A DNA stretch of 64,000 bases from Catenuloplanes niger (GTDB lineage Bacteria > Actinomycetota > Actinomycetes > Mycobacteriales > Micromonosporaceae). A model generated the notes under the pieces. It had not been told where the DNA came from, ran no database searches, and saw only the letters and a program-made list of their open reading frames with translations. This document shows positions 7,225-15,033 of this stretch, piece by piece. The position numbers and the translations under genes are program-made. Location: the NCBI RefSeq assembly GCF_031458255.1, contig NZ_JAVDYC010000001.1:3729001-3793000 (forward strand), written 5' to 3'. Every line of letters begins with the position of its first letter. The first letter of the stretch is position 1.

Positions 7225-10200
7225 TCAGGCCGCGATCTGCTGGCGGATTCCGGTGTTGAGCCAGGCGACCACCGCGTCCGGCCAGGCCGGGGGCGAGAAC
7301 AGGTAGCCCTGGCCGAAGGGGCAGCCCATGTCCAGCAGCATCTGTTTGTGGGCCGGGTCCTCGACGCCCTCCGCGACCACGCCGAGGTTGAGATTGTCGG
7401 CGATGCTGACGATCGCGGCGACCAGCGCGCGCTGCTGCCTGCTGCTGGAGATGTCGTCGATGAACGACTTGTCGATCTTGAGGATGTCGACCGGCATCTG
7501 GCGGAGGTAGCTGAGCGAGGAGTAGCCGGTGCCGAAGTCGTCGATCGCGATCCGCACGCCCATCTCGCGGAGCCGGGCCAGGTCCTGCCACACCGACTCG
7601 TCGTCGCGCAGCAGCAGGCTCTCGGTGATCTCCAGCAGCAGGCGCCACGGTGCCACGCCGCTCTCCGTGATCACCTTGGCGACCTCGTCGACGAACCCGG
7701 GGCTGCGGAACTGCCGCGCGGAGACGTTCACCGAGACATACCGCAGCGGCGCGGCCGGGACGAGTTGCCGCCAGCCCGCGATGGCCAGCAGCGCCTCGCG
7801 CAGCACCCAGGCGCCGATCGGCACGATCGCGCCGTTCTCCTCCGCGACCTCGATGAACTCGCCCGGCCCGATCAGGCCGCGGGTCGGGTGCTGCCAGCGG
7901 ACCAGCGCCTCCAGCCCGACGATGTCCTCGGTGGCCAGGTCCACGATCGGCTGGTACTGCAGCACCAGCTGCTGGTCCTCGACCGCGGTGCTGAGCGCGG
8001 CGCGCATCTCCAGTCGCTCCACCATCGCGGTGTGCAGGTCCGTCCGGTAGCGCTGGAAGCGGCCCTTCCCGTCGCCCTTGGAGACGTAGAGCGCGAGGTC
8101 GGCCTGGCGCTGCATCTCGGCCGCGTCGTGCGCCTCCACGCTGGTGGTGACGCCGATGCTGACCGCGCCGCTGACCATCGCGGAACCGCCGCCGTCGTAG
8201 CGCAGCTCGAACGGTTCGGTGCACGCCTCGACGATCCGGGCGGCCACGTCGTCCGCCTCGGCCGGGGTGTGCAACTGCTCGATCAGCACCGCGAACTCGT
8301 CACCGCCGATCCGGGCCACGGTCTCCTGCGGGCCGACCACGCCGGCGATCCGCACGCCGGCCGCGGCCAGCAGCCGGTCGCCGACGATCAGGCCGAGCGT
8401 GTCGTTGACCACCTTGAAGTCGTCGAGGTCGATGAAGAGCAGACCGACCACGGACCGGTCGCGCCGGGCCAGCGTGAGCGCGTGCTCCAGCCGGTTCTGC
8501 AACAGCAACCGGTTCGCCAGGCCGGTCAGCGTGTCGTGGAAGGCCTGGTGGGCGAGGTCGCTCTCCAGCCGGCGGCGTTCGGTGACGTCGCGCATGGTCA
8601 GCACGGCGCCGCGCACGGTCGGCTCGTCGCGCATGTCCTGGATCGTGCACTCGACCTGCACGGTGCGACCGTCGGCACCCAGCCCGACCAGGTCGAACGC
8701 GGCCGACTGGCCGCGGCCGGCGCGCAGCCGCTGGAGCGCCTCGCGGAGGCGTTCGTGCTGCTCACCCACGATCAGGTCGGTGACCGGCGTGCCGGCCAGG
8801 GTGGGCGCGGGCGTGCCGAAGACGTCGGCGGCGGACGGGCTGGCGTACCCGATCCGGTCGTCGTCGCCGACGATCAGGATCACGTCGGACGTGTTCTGGA
8901 TCAGCGTCCGGAAGTAGGACTCGTGCTTGCGCCGGTTGATCTCCGCGCCCAGCGCGATCCGGTCGATCGCCATCGTGCCCTGCGACACCAGCGCCTCGAA
9001 CACCGGTCGCAGCCGCCACAGCACCGGCTCGCGCGCGGCCAGGCAGATCCAGGTGAAGCGCACCGCGGACGAGCCCTCGTCGGGCAGCAGCGGCCCGGGT
9101 GCGCGCAACGCGACCGTGAAGCCGTCCAGCGGTTCACCGTGCGTCGGCGGCAGTGCCTCGACCGGTTGCAGCGTGACGCCGTCCGCGAAGAACTCCTCCC
9201 GGGTCATGCCGTCGAAGATGCCGGCGCTCTCCAGCACGTACGGCTCGCCCGGCGGCATCAGCTGGGCCACCGCGCCCCGGACCGCGGCCGCGACCTCGGC
9301 CGGCGTGGCCGCGGAGACCAGCCGCGCACCGGCCTCGCGCAGCACCCGCTCGCGGTGACTGATCTGCCGGTGGTCCGCGAGCAGTCCGGCGAGCCGGCCG
9401 ATGACCAGCAGGAACATCAGCGCGGAGAACGCCGCGATGACCGGCGCGTCGGAGACCGTGCCGTCCAGGTTCTCGTAGACCAGCACGGCCGGCGCGACCA
9501 GCGCGGCCGTGACCAGCGTGGCGAGCCGGCGCCACCCGGCCACCCGCGGCAGGAACCCGGCCTGCGTGTGTTCGGTGAGCCGGGTCATCGACGGGTCCAG
9601 CGCCGCGTACCCGATCAGCGCGTAGAAGGCGACCCAGCCCAGGTCGACCGGGCTGCCGGCGCGCCAGTCCTGGCTGAGCCGGTGCAGCCCGTAGATCAGG
9701 TCGGTGCCGAGCAGCGCGGTGACGCCGACCGTGAGCGCGGTGATCGACAGGTGCCGGGTGCCGGGCGCGCCGAGCAGCCGCACCAGCATGGCGAGCGCGA
9801 GCACGTCGCCGACCGGGTAGCCGATCGAGGTGAGCTTCTCGGCCGTGCTCAGGTCCGTGTCGCGCACGAACGGGCCGATCCAGAACACCCACACCAGCAG
9901 CCCGATCGCGGCCGTCGGGACCAGCGCGTCGAGCAGCGCGGCCCGGTCCTCCGCGCCGGACCGGTACCGGATGAAGATCAGCAGCGCACCGGCCAGCAGC
10001 GGGTACGACAGCAGGTAGAACCCGTCCGCGGCGGACGGGAACGGGTCGGCCGCGAGCAGGTTGTAGACCGCGTCGCCGAGCGTGAACGTGACCAGCACGC
10101 CGCACAGCAGGAACCACGGCAGTGCGCGGCCGGGCCGGTTGAGGAGCACCCCGGCCAGCACCGCGATCGAGGCGGAGAAGCCGAGCGCGGCCCACACCGC

Positions 10201-10287
10201 GGTGCCGTACGCCGGGATCGCGTAGTAGGCGCCGGTCAGCGCGACCATCCACACGCCGAAACAGGCCCGCGCGACTCGGGTGGACAT
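7225..10287 (-). CDS. Membrane GGDEF-EAL protein (cyclic-di-GMP turnover) with PAS domain
   Basis: A 1020-residue protein. The first 310 residues hold about ten hydrophobic helices. Next comes a GAF-like segment, a PAS domain of about 120 residues (SYFRTLIQNTSDVILIVGDD ... TMRDVTERRRLESD), a GGDEF domain (HDTLTGLANR; RIGGDEFAVL) and an EAL domain (GLEALVRWQHP; VNVSARQF; LEITES; IDDFGTGYSSL; LKIDKSF; VVAEGVE). The GGDEF motif and the EAL metal- and substrate-binding residues are all intact, so it may both make and break c-di-GMP. The product-inhibition site (RxxD five residues before GGDEF) reads GPQE, so feedback control through the I-site looks absent. The ATG at 10287 has GGAGGG just upstream; the open frame extends 24 codons further without support. 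It is transcribed alone. Confidence 0.93.
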   Translation of the reverse strand: MSTRVARACFGVWMVALTGAYYAIPAYGTAVWAALGFSASIAVLAGVLLNRPGRALPWFLLCGVLVTFTLGDAVYNLLAADPFPSAADGFYLLSYPLLAGALLIFIRYRSGAEDRAALLDALVPTAAIGLLVWVFWIGPFVRDTDLSTAEKLTSIGYPVGDVLALAMLVRLLGAPGTRHLSITALTVGVTALLGTDLIYGLHRLSQDWRAGSPVDLGWVAFYALIGYAALDPSMTRLTEHTQAGFLPRVAGWRRLATLVTAALVAPAVLVYENLDGTVSDAPVIAAFSALMFLLVIGRLAGLLADHRQISHRERVLREAGARLVSAATPAEVAAAVRGAVAQLMPPGEPYVLESAGIFDGMTREEFFADGVTLQPVEALPPTHGEPLDGFTVALRAPGPLLPDEGSSAVRFTWICLAAREPVLWRLRPVFEALVSQGTMAIDRIALGAEINRRKHESYFRTLIQNTSDVILIVGDDDRIGYASPSAADVFGTPAPTLAGTPVTDLIVGEQHERLREALQRLRAGRGQSAAFDLVGLGADGRTVQVECTIQDMRDEPTVRGAVLTMRDVTERRRLESDLAHQAFHDTLTGLANRLLLQNRLEHALTLARRDRSVVGLLFIDLDDFKVVNDTLGLIVGDRLLAAAGVRIAGVVGPQETVARIGGDEFAVLIEQLHTPAEADDVAARIVEACTEPFELRYDGGGSAMVSGAVSIGVTTSVEAHDAAEMQRQADLALYVSKGDGKGRFQRYRTDLHTAMVERLEMRAALSTAVEDQQLVLQYQPIVDLATEDIVGLEALVRWQHPTRGLIGPGEFIEVAEENGAIVPIGAWVLREALLAIAGWRQLVPAAPLRYVSVNVSARQFRSPGFVDEVAKVITESGVAPWRLLLEITESLLLRDDESVWQDLARLREMGVRIAIDDFGTGYSSLSYLRQMPVDILKIDKSFIDDISSSRQQRALVAAIVSIADNLNLGVVAEGVEDPAHKQMLLDMGCPFGQGYLFSPPAWPDAVVAWLNTGIRQQIAA

Positions 10288-10401
10288 CAGCCCTCCGTTC
10301 CGGTGTTTGCTCCCGAGGTGCATTTCGGTAGCAAACCGGCGGGTCTGACTAATATCCACCCGATTGGATTCCGCCGTCCCCGGCCGGGGCGTGGCGCTAC
10401 G

Positions 10402-10749
10402 CTACTGCTGCTGCGTCCAGACCTGCTCGTCCAGCCACTTCGCGTGCGTCTCCCACGCGGACTGTTTGGTGCAGCCGAGGGATTGTCCGATCTGGGCCCA
10501 GGAGGCACCGGCCTTGCGGGCGGTGCGCACGTCGAGCTGCCGGCCGTACGTCGCCTTGCGGGCGATCAGCTCGCCGAGCGCCAGCAACTCCAGCGCCTCC
10601 TCCTTGGACAGCGGCGCCAGACCGGGGTCGAGCGGGGTCTCGTCCGGGGACGACGCCGAGGCCAGGGCGTCGCGGGTGCGCAGAATGTCGTAGCGGGCCA
10701 CGGCAGTCAACAGGGTGTACTCGTACTCGAGATCATCCGGCGCAGGCAT
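10402..10749 (-). CDS. Small HTH-like DNA-binding protein
   Basis: A 115-residue soluble protein. The C-terminal half contains a helix-turn-helix-like segment (VRTARKAGASWAQIGQSLGCTKQSAWETH), which is the pattern of small actinobacterial regulators that bind as dimers. The N-terminus is acidic (MPAPDDLEYEYTLL). I chose the ATG at 10749 because GGAG lies just upstream; a TTG start at 10785 would place the coding region across a 20-bp palindrome. That palindrome, at 10763-10782, ends 14 bp before the start codon and could be the protein's own operator. No family name can be given with confidence. Confidence 0.75.
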   Translation of the reverse strand: MPAPDDLEYEYTLLTAVARYDILRTRDALASASSPDETPLDPGLAPLSKEEALELLALGELIARKATYGRQLDVRTARKAGASWAQIGQSLGCTKQSAWETHAKWLDEQVWTQQQ

Positions 10750-10762
10750 GTCTCCAGCGTGC

Positions 10763-10782
10763 CCGTCAAGACGTCTTGACGG
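10763..10782. promoter_or_regulatory. Perfect 20-bp palindrome at the HTH gene promoter
   Basis: The bases CCGTCAAGACGTCTTGACGG read the same on both strands. They lie 14 bp before the start codon of the small HTH gene at 10402-10749. Position and symmetry fit a dimeric repressor site, possibly autoregulatory. As RNA the same bases could also form a stem, but with almost no loop. Confidence 0.55.
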
Positions 10783-10930
10783 CAACCGATTCTCACGTCA
10801 GAAAACAGACCAAAGCCCATAAAACCTCGGCCACCGTACGCGGAGAGTCCGCGACCGGAAACGATCAGCTCGCCCCGCCGGTCAGTATGCCCCGGATCGC
10901 CGGTTGAGTGCGCCCGCTGCCGGATTCATG

Positions 10931-12061
10931 TCAGATGATGCCCGCCAGCATCGCGACCGCTTCGTCCGGGCCGGGCAGCGACTCCCATCCCGCGCGCAGG
11001 TCGCGCACCCGCTGCCGGTAGCCGTCGTCGGCCAGCACCGCGGCGGCCTCGGCCGCGGCCAGCTCCGGCGTCACCGTCTCGGCGTGCAGCACCCGGCCGA
11101 GGCCGAGCGCCGCCACCCGGACGCCGTTGTCCGGCTGGTCCGCGCCGAGCGGCGTCAGCAACATCGGCAGGCCGTGCGCGATCGCACCGAGCACGCTGCC
11201 CGAGCCGCCGTGCGTGACCACCAGGTCGCAGCGGTGCAGCAACTCGTCCTGCGGGACGAACCGCTCGATCCGCACGTGCGGCGGCTGCGGGCCGAACACG
11301 GCCGGGTCGATGTGCCGGCCCACGGTCATCACCAGGTCGGCGGGGAGCTCGCGCAGGCCCGCGAGCATGCGCTCGAACAGGTCGCCGGACTCGGCGTTGA
11401 ACGCGGTGCCGAGCGTGAAGTAGACCAGCGGGCGGCGGTTGCGCTCCGCGGGCGGGGGCAGCGCCTCGGACGGCCGGATCGCGCGGGCGGTGGCCGGCAG
11501 CGGGAACGCCGGGTCGCGGAAGCCCGGCGGCACCGGCTCCAGCATCAGGTGCCGCCCGAGCATCGCCAGCCCGCGGTCCGGCGGCAGCCCGTGCTCCGCG
11601 CGCACCTCGTCGATCGCGGCCGCCGCGTAACCGGCCTGCAGGAACGAGCCGGCCGCCAACACCACCACGGTCGCGTACGGCAGCCCCAGCTTCTCCGCCG
11701 CGATCATCGCGCCCAGGTTCACCTCGTCGCAGACGAGCAGATCGGGCCGCCACCGGGGCGCCAGGTCCAGGACCTCGGCCGCGCGCTCCCGCCCCGACCC
11801 GCGGATGAACTGCTCGGTGACCTCCCGCCGCTCGCGCTCCAGGTCCAGCGGCGCCAGCGGCCCGCGCTCGGGTCGCGGTGCCTGCGCCGGCGGCCGGTCA
11901 CCGCCGGACAGCGCCTCGAACCCGGCGTCCCGGATCACGTCGGCCATCCGCGGACCGCCCAGCACCGCGACGCGGTGCCCGGCCCGCTCGGCCGCGCGGG
12001 CGATCGGGATGAGCGGCAGGAAGTGCCCGAACCCACCGATGAACGAGAAGAGAATACGCAT
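10931..12061 (-). CDS. GT1-family glycosyltransferase (UGT/MGT type)
   Basis: A 376-residue GT-B fold enzyme that transfers a sugar from a nucleotide sugar to a small acceptor. The N-terminal acceptor domain begins MRILFSFIGGFGHFLPLIPI. In the C-terminal donor domain the nucleotide-binding signature is clear: FVPQDELLHRCDLVVTHGGS and then GSVLGAIAHGLPMLLTPLGADQ. Length and motifs fit the EryCIII/macrolide glycosyltransferase branch, which acts on antibiotics or polyketides. The acceptor cannot be predicted. A TATAAT box on the minus strand (12073-12078) stands only 12 bp before the ATG, so the mRNA is probably leaderless or nearly so. It is divergent from a methyltransferase gene, 64 bp apart. 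Confidence 0.9.
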   Translation of the reverse strand: MRILFSFIGGFGHFLPLIPIARAAERAGHRVAVLGGPRMADVIRDAGFEALSGGDRPPAQAPRPERGPLAPLDLERERREVTEQFIRGSGRERAAEVLDLAPRWRPDLLVCDEVNLGAMIAAEKLGLPYATVVVLAAGSFLQAGYAAAAIDEVRAEHGLPPDRGLAMLGRHLMLEPVPPGFRDPAFPLPATARAIRPSEALPPPAERNRRPLVYFTLGTAFNAESGDLFERMLAGLRELPADLVMTVGRHIDPAVFGPQPPHVRIERFVPQDELLHRCDLVVTHGGSGSVLGAIAHGLPMLLTPLGADQPDNGVRVAALGLGRVLHAETVTPELAAAEAAAVLADDGYRQRVRDLRAGWESLPGPDEAVAMLAGII

Positions 12062-12072
12062 GCGTGGATCTT

Positions 12073-12078
12073 ATTATA
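12073..12078 (-). promoter_or_regulatory. Perfect -10 box for the GT1 gene; shared divergent promoter region
   Basis: Read on the minus strand the sequence is TATAAT, in an AT-rich island that stands out from its GC-rich surroundings. The start codon of the glycosyltransferase is 12 bp downstream, which leaves room for a leader of only about five bases. No good -35 box is visible. The same island offers TATTAT on the plus strand for the methyltransferase gene. Confidence 0.55.
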
Positions 12079-12125
12079 TGGGAGTTCTATCCTGCTGTAC
12101 GGGATGCGCGGTCTACCGTTCGGCC

Positions 12126-12917
12126 ATGTACACACACGGCCATCACGAGTCGGTACTGCGCTCGCACCGCTGGCGCACCGCGGCGAACTCGGCCGCCCAT
12201 CTGCTGCCGCACCTGCGACCCGGCCAGGTGCTGCTGGACGTCGGCGCCGGCCCCGGAACGATCACCATGGATCTCGCCGCGCTGGTCGCGCCGGGCCGCG
12301 TCACCGCCACTGAGATCAACGAGGACGCGCTCGCGCTCTCCCGGGCCGAGGCCGCCGAGCGAGGCGTCACCACCGTCGATTTCGCCGTGGCCGACGTGCA
12401 CGCGCTGCCGTTCCCGGACGACACGTTCGACGTGGTCCACGCCCACCAGGTCCTCCAGCACGTCACGGACCCGGTCCGCGCGCTCGCCGAGATGCGCCGC
12501 GTCTGCCGGCCCGGCGGTGTGGTCGCGGCCCGGGACAGCGACTACGACCGCTTCGCCTGGCACCCCGCCGTCCCCGAACTGGACGAGTGGCTCGCACTCT
12601 ACCGGGCCACGGCACGGGCCAACGGCGGCGAGCCGGACGCCGGCCGCCGCCTGCTCTCCTGGGCGCTGGCCGCCGGCTTCACCGACGTCACCCCCGGCGC
12701 GGCCGTCTGGTGCTACGCCACCCCCGACGACAGGCACTGGTGGGGCGGCCTCTGGGCCGACCGCATCACCCAGTCCGCCATGGCGAGCCAGATCCTGGCC
12801 GCCGGCACCGCCACCGCGGCGGACCTCCAGCGCCTGTCGGCCGGCTGGCGCCACTGGTCCCAGGCCCCCGACGGCTGGTTCGCCATCCTGCACGGCGAGA
12901 TCCTCTGCCGGGCCTGA
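12126..12917 (+). CDS. SAM-dependent methyltransferase (class I, UbiE-like)
   Basis: A 263-residue soluble enzyme. SAM-binding motif I is VLLDVGAGPGTITMDLA, followed by the acidic residue in TATEIN. Motif II is DVVHAHQVLQHVTDP and motif III is RRVCRPGGVVAARDSD. The C-terminal 100 residues, rich in Trp, should form the acceptor pocket. Homologs act on small molecules and cannot be assigned from sequence alone. The start is the ATG at 12126, where homology begins; the reading frame stays open far upstream through the glycosyltransferase gene, which is a shadow. Together with that divergent gene it may form a pair that modifies a natural product or a xenobiotic. Confidence 0.9.
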   Translation: MYTHGHHESVLRSHRWRTAANSAAHLLPHLRPGQVLLDVGAGPGTITMDLAALVAPGRVTATEINEDALALSRAEAAERGVTTVDFAVADVHALPFPDDTFDVVHAHQVLQHVTDPVRALAEMRRVCRPGGVVAARDSDYDRFAWHPAVPELDEWLALYRATARANGGEPDAGRRLLSWALAAGFTDVTPGAAVWCYATPDDRHWWGGLWADRITQSAMASQILAAGTATAADLQRLSAGWRHWSQAPDGWFAILHGEILCRA

Positions 12918-13071
12918 CGGTGCGGGCCGCGCGGCCACGGGTCCCGGAACCTCGCCGCTCCCGGCGGTTCTCCGGCACCCGTGCGACCCGAGTGACGATG
13001 CGGGGCGGTCCGAGGGGTTCACGCCCACGGGCGCGACGGTGCGGCCGGGTTGCGTCACCGGCGACGGGACC

Positions 13072-13135
13072 GGCAGGGAGGCCGGCCAACGGCCGACCGG
13101 TGCCCGCGGGAGCACCGGGACGTGAGCACCGGGAA
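13072..13135. repeat. Dispersed intergenic repeat, copy 1
   Basis: The shared parts, in order, are GGCAGGGAGG (13072), a 22-base identical block that begins CGACCGGTGCCCGCGG (13094-13115), GGGA, and GGGAAGCGGG (near 13131). The same order and nearly the same spacing occur at 39763-39840. Both copies lie in gene-free gaps just outside a terminator hairpin. Confidence 0.65.
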
Positions 13136-13169
13136 GCGGGCAGATCTGCGTTTTCGGTCCTGGGTGTGG

Positions 13170-13205
13170 CGAAGCCCGCCGCCGGCGGACCGGAGGCGGG
13201 CTTCG
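13170..13205 (-). terminator. Terminator hairpin of glyA
   Basis: An 11-bp perfect stem (CGAAGCCCGCC with GGCGGGCTTCG) and a 14-base loop, ending ten bases after the glyA stop codon. There is no U run. Confidence 0.75.
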
Positions 13206-13214
13206 CGGAGAACG

Positions 13215-14660
13215 TCAGAGCGTGACGGAACCGTAGAGCGGGAACGGGGCGAGCAGCTCGGTGGCCTGCTTCGACACGCGGTCGGAGACGGCCGGGTCGA
13301 GGTGGAACTTGGCCTTGGAGCCGGCGTCCGAGGTGGTCTGGGAGAGGACCGTGTGCATCAGGTCGGCGATCTGGTCCATCTCCGCGGTGCCGAGGCCGCG
13401 CGTGGTCAGGGCCGGGGTGCCGACGCGGATGCCGGAGGTGTACCAGGCGCCGTTCGGGTCGTTCGGGATGCTGTTGCGGTTCGTGACCACGCCGGAGTCG
13501 AGCAGCGCCTGCTCGGCCTGGCGGCCGGTGATGCCGTACTTGTCGACGTCGATCAGCACCAGGTGGTTGTCGGTGCCGCCGGAGACGACGGTGGCGCCGC
13601 GCTTGATCAGGCCCTCGGCGAGCGCCTGGCTGTTGGCCACGATGCGCTGCGCGTAGTCGGCGAACTCGGGCCGGCGGGCCTCGGCGAGCGCGACCGCCTT
13701 GGCGCCCATCACGTGCGCGAGCGGGCCACCGAGGACCATCGGGCAGCCGCGGTCCACCTGCTCGGCCAGCTCCGGCTGGCAGAGCACCATGCCGCCGCGC
13801 GGGCCGCGCAGCGACTTGTGCGTGGTGGTGGTGACGATGTGCGCGTGCGGGATCGGGTCGAAGTCGCCGGTGAAGACCTTGCCCGCGACCAGACCGGCGA
13901 AGTGCGCCATGTCGACCATGAACGTGGCGCCGACCTCGTCGGCGATCTCCCGCATGATGCGGAAGTTCACCTTCCGGGGGTACGCCGAGTAGCCGCCGAC
14001 GATGACGGCCGGCTTGAACTCCTTGGCGCTCTCCCGCAGGCCGTCGTAGTCGATCTGGCCGGTGGCCGGGTCGACGCCGTACGAGCGCTGGTCGAACATC
14101 TTGCCGGAGATGTTCGGCCGGAAGCCGTGGGTGAGGTGGCCGCCGGCGTCCAGCGACATGCCCATCAGGCGCTGGTTGCCGAACGCGGCGCGCATCTCGG
14201 CCCACTCGGCGTCGGTCAGGTCGTTGATCTGCCGCTTCTCGAACTTCTTCAGCATCGGCTTCTCGACCCGGTCACCGAGGATCGCCCAGTAGGCGACGAG
14301 GTTCGCGTCGATGCCGGAGTGCGGCTGGACATAGGCGTGCGGCGCGCCGAACAGCGCCTTCGCGTGCTCGGCCGCGACCGACTCGACGGTGTCGACGTTC
14401 TGGCAGCCGGCGTAGAAGCGGCGGCCGATCGTGCCCTCGGCGTACTTGTCGGAGAACCAGTTGCCCATGGCCAGCAGCACGGCCGGCGAAGCGTAGTTCT
14501 CACTCGCGATCAGCTTCAGCGACTCACGCTGGTCGGTCAGCTCGGACGCGATCGCGTCGGCCACGCGGGGCTCAACGGAACGGATGACGTCGAGCGCGGC
14601 GCGGAAAGCGGTCGACTCCGTGCTCAGCTCGGCGGGCATGTCAGGGTTCAACTCGGGCAT
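13215..14660 (-). CDS. glyA: Serine hydroxymethyltransferase (long actinobacterial form)
   Basis: This PLP enzyme converts serine and tetrahydrofolate to glycine and methylene-THF, the main source of one-carbon units for purines, thymidylate and methionine. Motifs are complete: LIASENYAS, the substrate loop around [13 protein letters not shown], the PLP region [11 protein letters not shown], the lysine motif [14 protein letters not shown], and [14 protein letters not shown]. At 481 residues it is about 60 longer than the E. coli enzyme. Much of the extra length is an insertion at residues of about 121-165 ([20 protein letters not shown] and following) before DAGGHLTHG. The ATG at 14660 has GGGAGG six bases upstream. 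Upstream lies a ZTP riboswitch (14686-14772), and a hairpin follows at 13170-13205. Confidence 0.97.
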   Translation of the reverse strand: MPELNPDMPAELSTESTAFRAALDVIRSVEPRVADAIASELTDQRESLKLIASENYASPAVLLAMGNWFSDKYAEGTIGRRFYAGCQNVDTVESVAAEHAKALFGAPHAYVQPHSGIDANLVAYWAILGDRVEKPMLKKFEKRQINDLTDAEWAEMRAAFGNQRLMGMSLDAGGHLTHGFRPNISGKMFDQRSYGVDPATGQIDYDGLRESAKEFKPAVIVGGYSAYPRKVNFRIMREIADEVGATFMVDMAHFAGLVAGKVFTGDFDPIPHAHIVTTTTHKSLRGPRGGMVLCQPELAEQVDRGCPMVLGGPLAHVMGAKAVALAEARRPEFADYAQRIVANSQALAEGLIKRGATVVSGGTDNHLVLIDVDKYGITGRQAEQALLDSGVVTNRNSIPNDPNGAWYTSGIRVGTPALTTRGLGTAEMDQIADLMHTVLSQTTSDAGSKAKFHLDPAVSDRVSKQATELLAPFPLYGSVTL

Positions 14661-14685
14661 TGGACCTCCCTATCACAGGTGGAAG

Positions 14686-14772
14686 AGGCCCAGGCGCGCG
14701 GCAGACACCCGGTGCGGGCGGGACCGCTCCCCGATGGTTGATCCATCTGACAGCGCCAGTCACGGTCCGGTT
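14686..14772 (-). ncRNA. ZTP/ZMP riboswitch (pfl motif) in the glyA leader
   Basis: On the minus strand the conserved pieces of the pfl motif appear in order: GACCGTGACTGGCG, then after about ten bases TGGATCAACCATCGGGGAGCG, then after a variable arm GCCGCGCGCCTGGGC. The TGG/CCA stem with the GGGGAGCG segment and the final CCTGGGC form the known pseudoknotted core. The glyA start codon is about 26 bases past the motif. The class is known to bind ZTP/ZMP, which signals low 10-formyl-THF, and to switch on one-carbon and purine genes. Here ligand binding would raise glyA expression. The assignment rests on sequence pattern; I have not computed a covariance score. Confidence 0.9.
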
Positions 14773-14823
14773 GGCAGCATACCCGCTTGGCCGGGGTTCT
14801 CGGCGACGCTGAATGATGAATTC

Positions 14824-15033
14824 ATGCGTGAGGTAACCATCAGCGACGACATGATCCGGCTCGGGCAGTTCCTCAAGCTCGCGGACGTGATCGAGGCCGG
14901 CTCGGACGTGAAGTATCTGCTCAACACCGAGGACGTCACGGTCAACGGCGAGCCGGAGGACCGCCGCGGCCGCCAGCTCTTCAAGGGCGACGTGGTCACG
15001 GTCGGTGACGACGTCACGCTAGTGGTGGCCTAG
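14824..15033 (+). CDS. S4-domain RNA-binding protein
   Basis: A 69-residue protein that is essentially one S4 domain: IRLGQFLKLADVIEAGSDVK, TVNGEPEDRRGRQLFKGDVV. The pattern of a G-x-x-L-K start, a central V.VNG.....R..KL..GD motif and a short end matches the YbcJ/YaaA family of small RNA-binding proteins. Their target is thought to be rRNA or tRNA. The start is the ATG at 14824; there is no clear ribosome-binding site. The stop lies inside the 3' end of the gene on the other strand: the two coding regions overlap tail to tail by 15 bases. It starts 52 bp from the upstream edge of the glyA riboswitch and may share that promoter region divergently. Confidence 0.88.
   Translation: MREVTISDDMIRLGQFLKLADVIEAGSDVKYLLNTEDVTVNGEPEDRRGRQLFKGDVVTVGDDVTLVVA

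Larger units (their letters stand above)
12918..13214. other. Non-coding gap with one copy of a dispersed repeat
   Basis: No gene is supported here. It holds a repeat copy (13072-13135) whose partner is at 39763-39840, and the terminator hairpin of glyA at 13170-13205. The rest is plain GC-rich sequence. Confidence 0.6.

Noticed and set aside
10931-12917. Part of a larger natural-product gene cluster
   Set aside because: No PKS, NRPS, terpene or other core biosynthetic gene lies in the window.
13215-14660. Glycine riboswitch for glyA
   Set aside because: The leader matches the ZTP (pfl) motif, and the tandem glycine aptamer consensus is absent.
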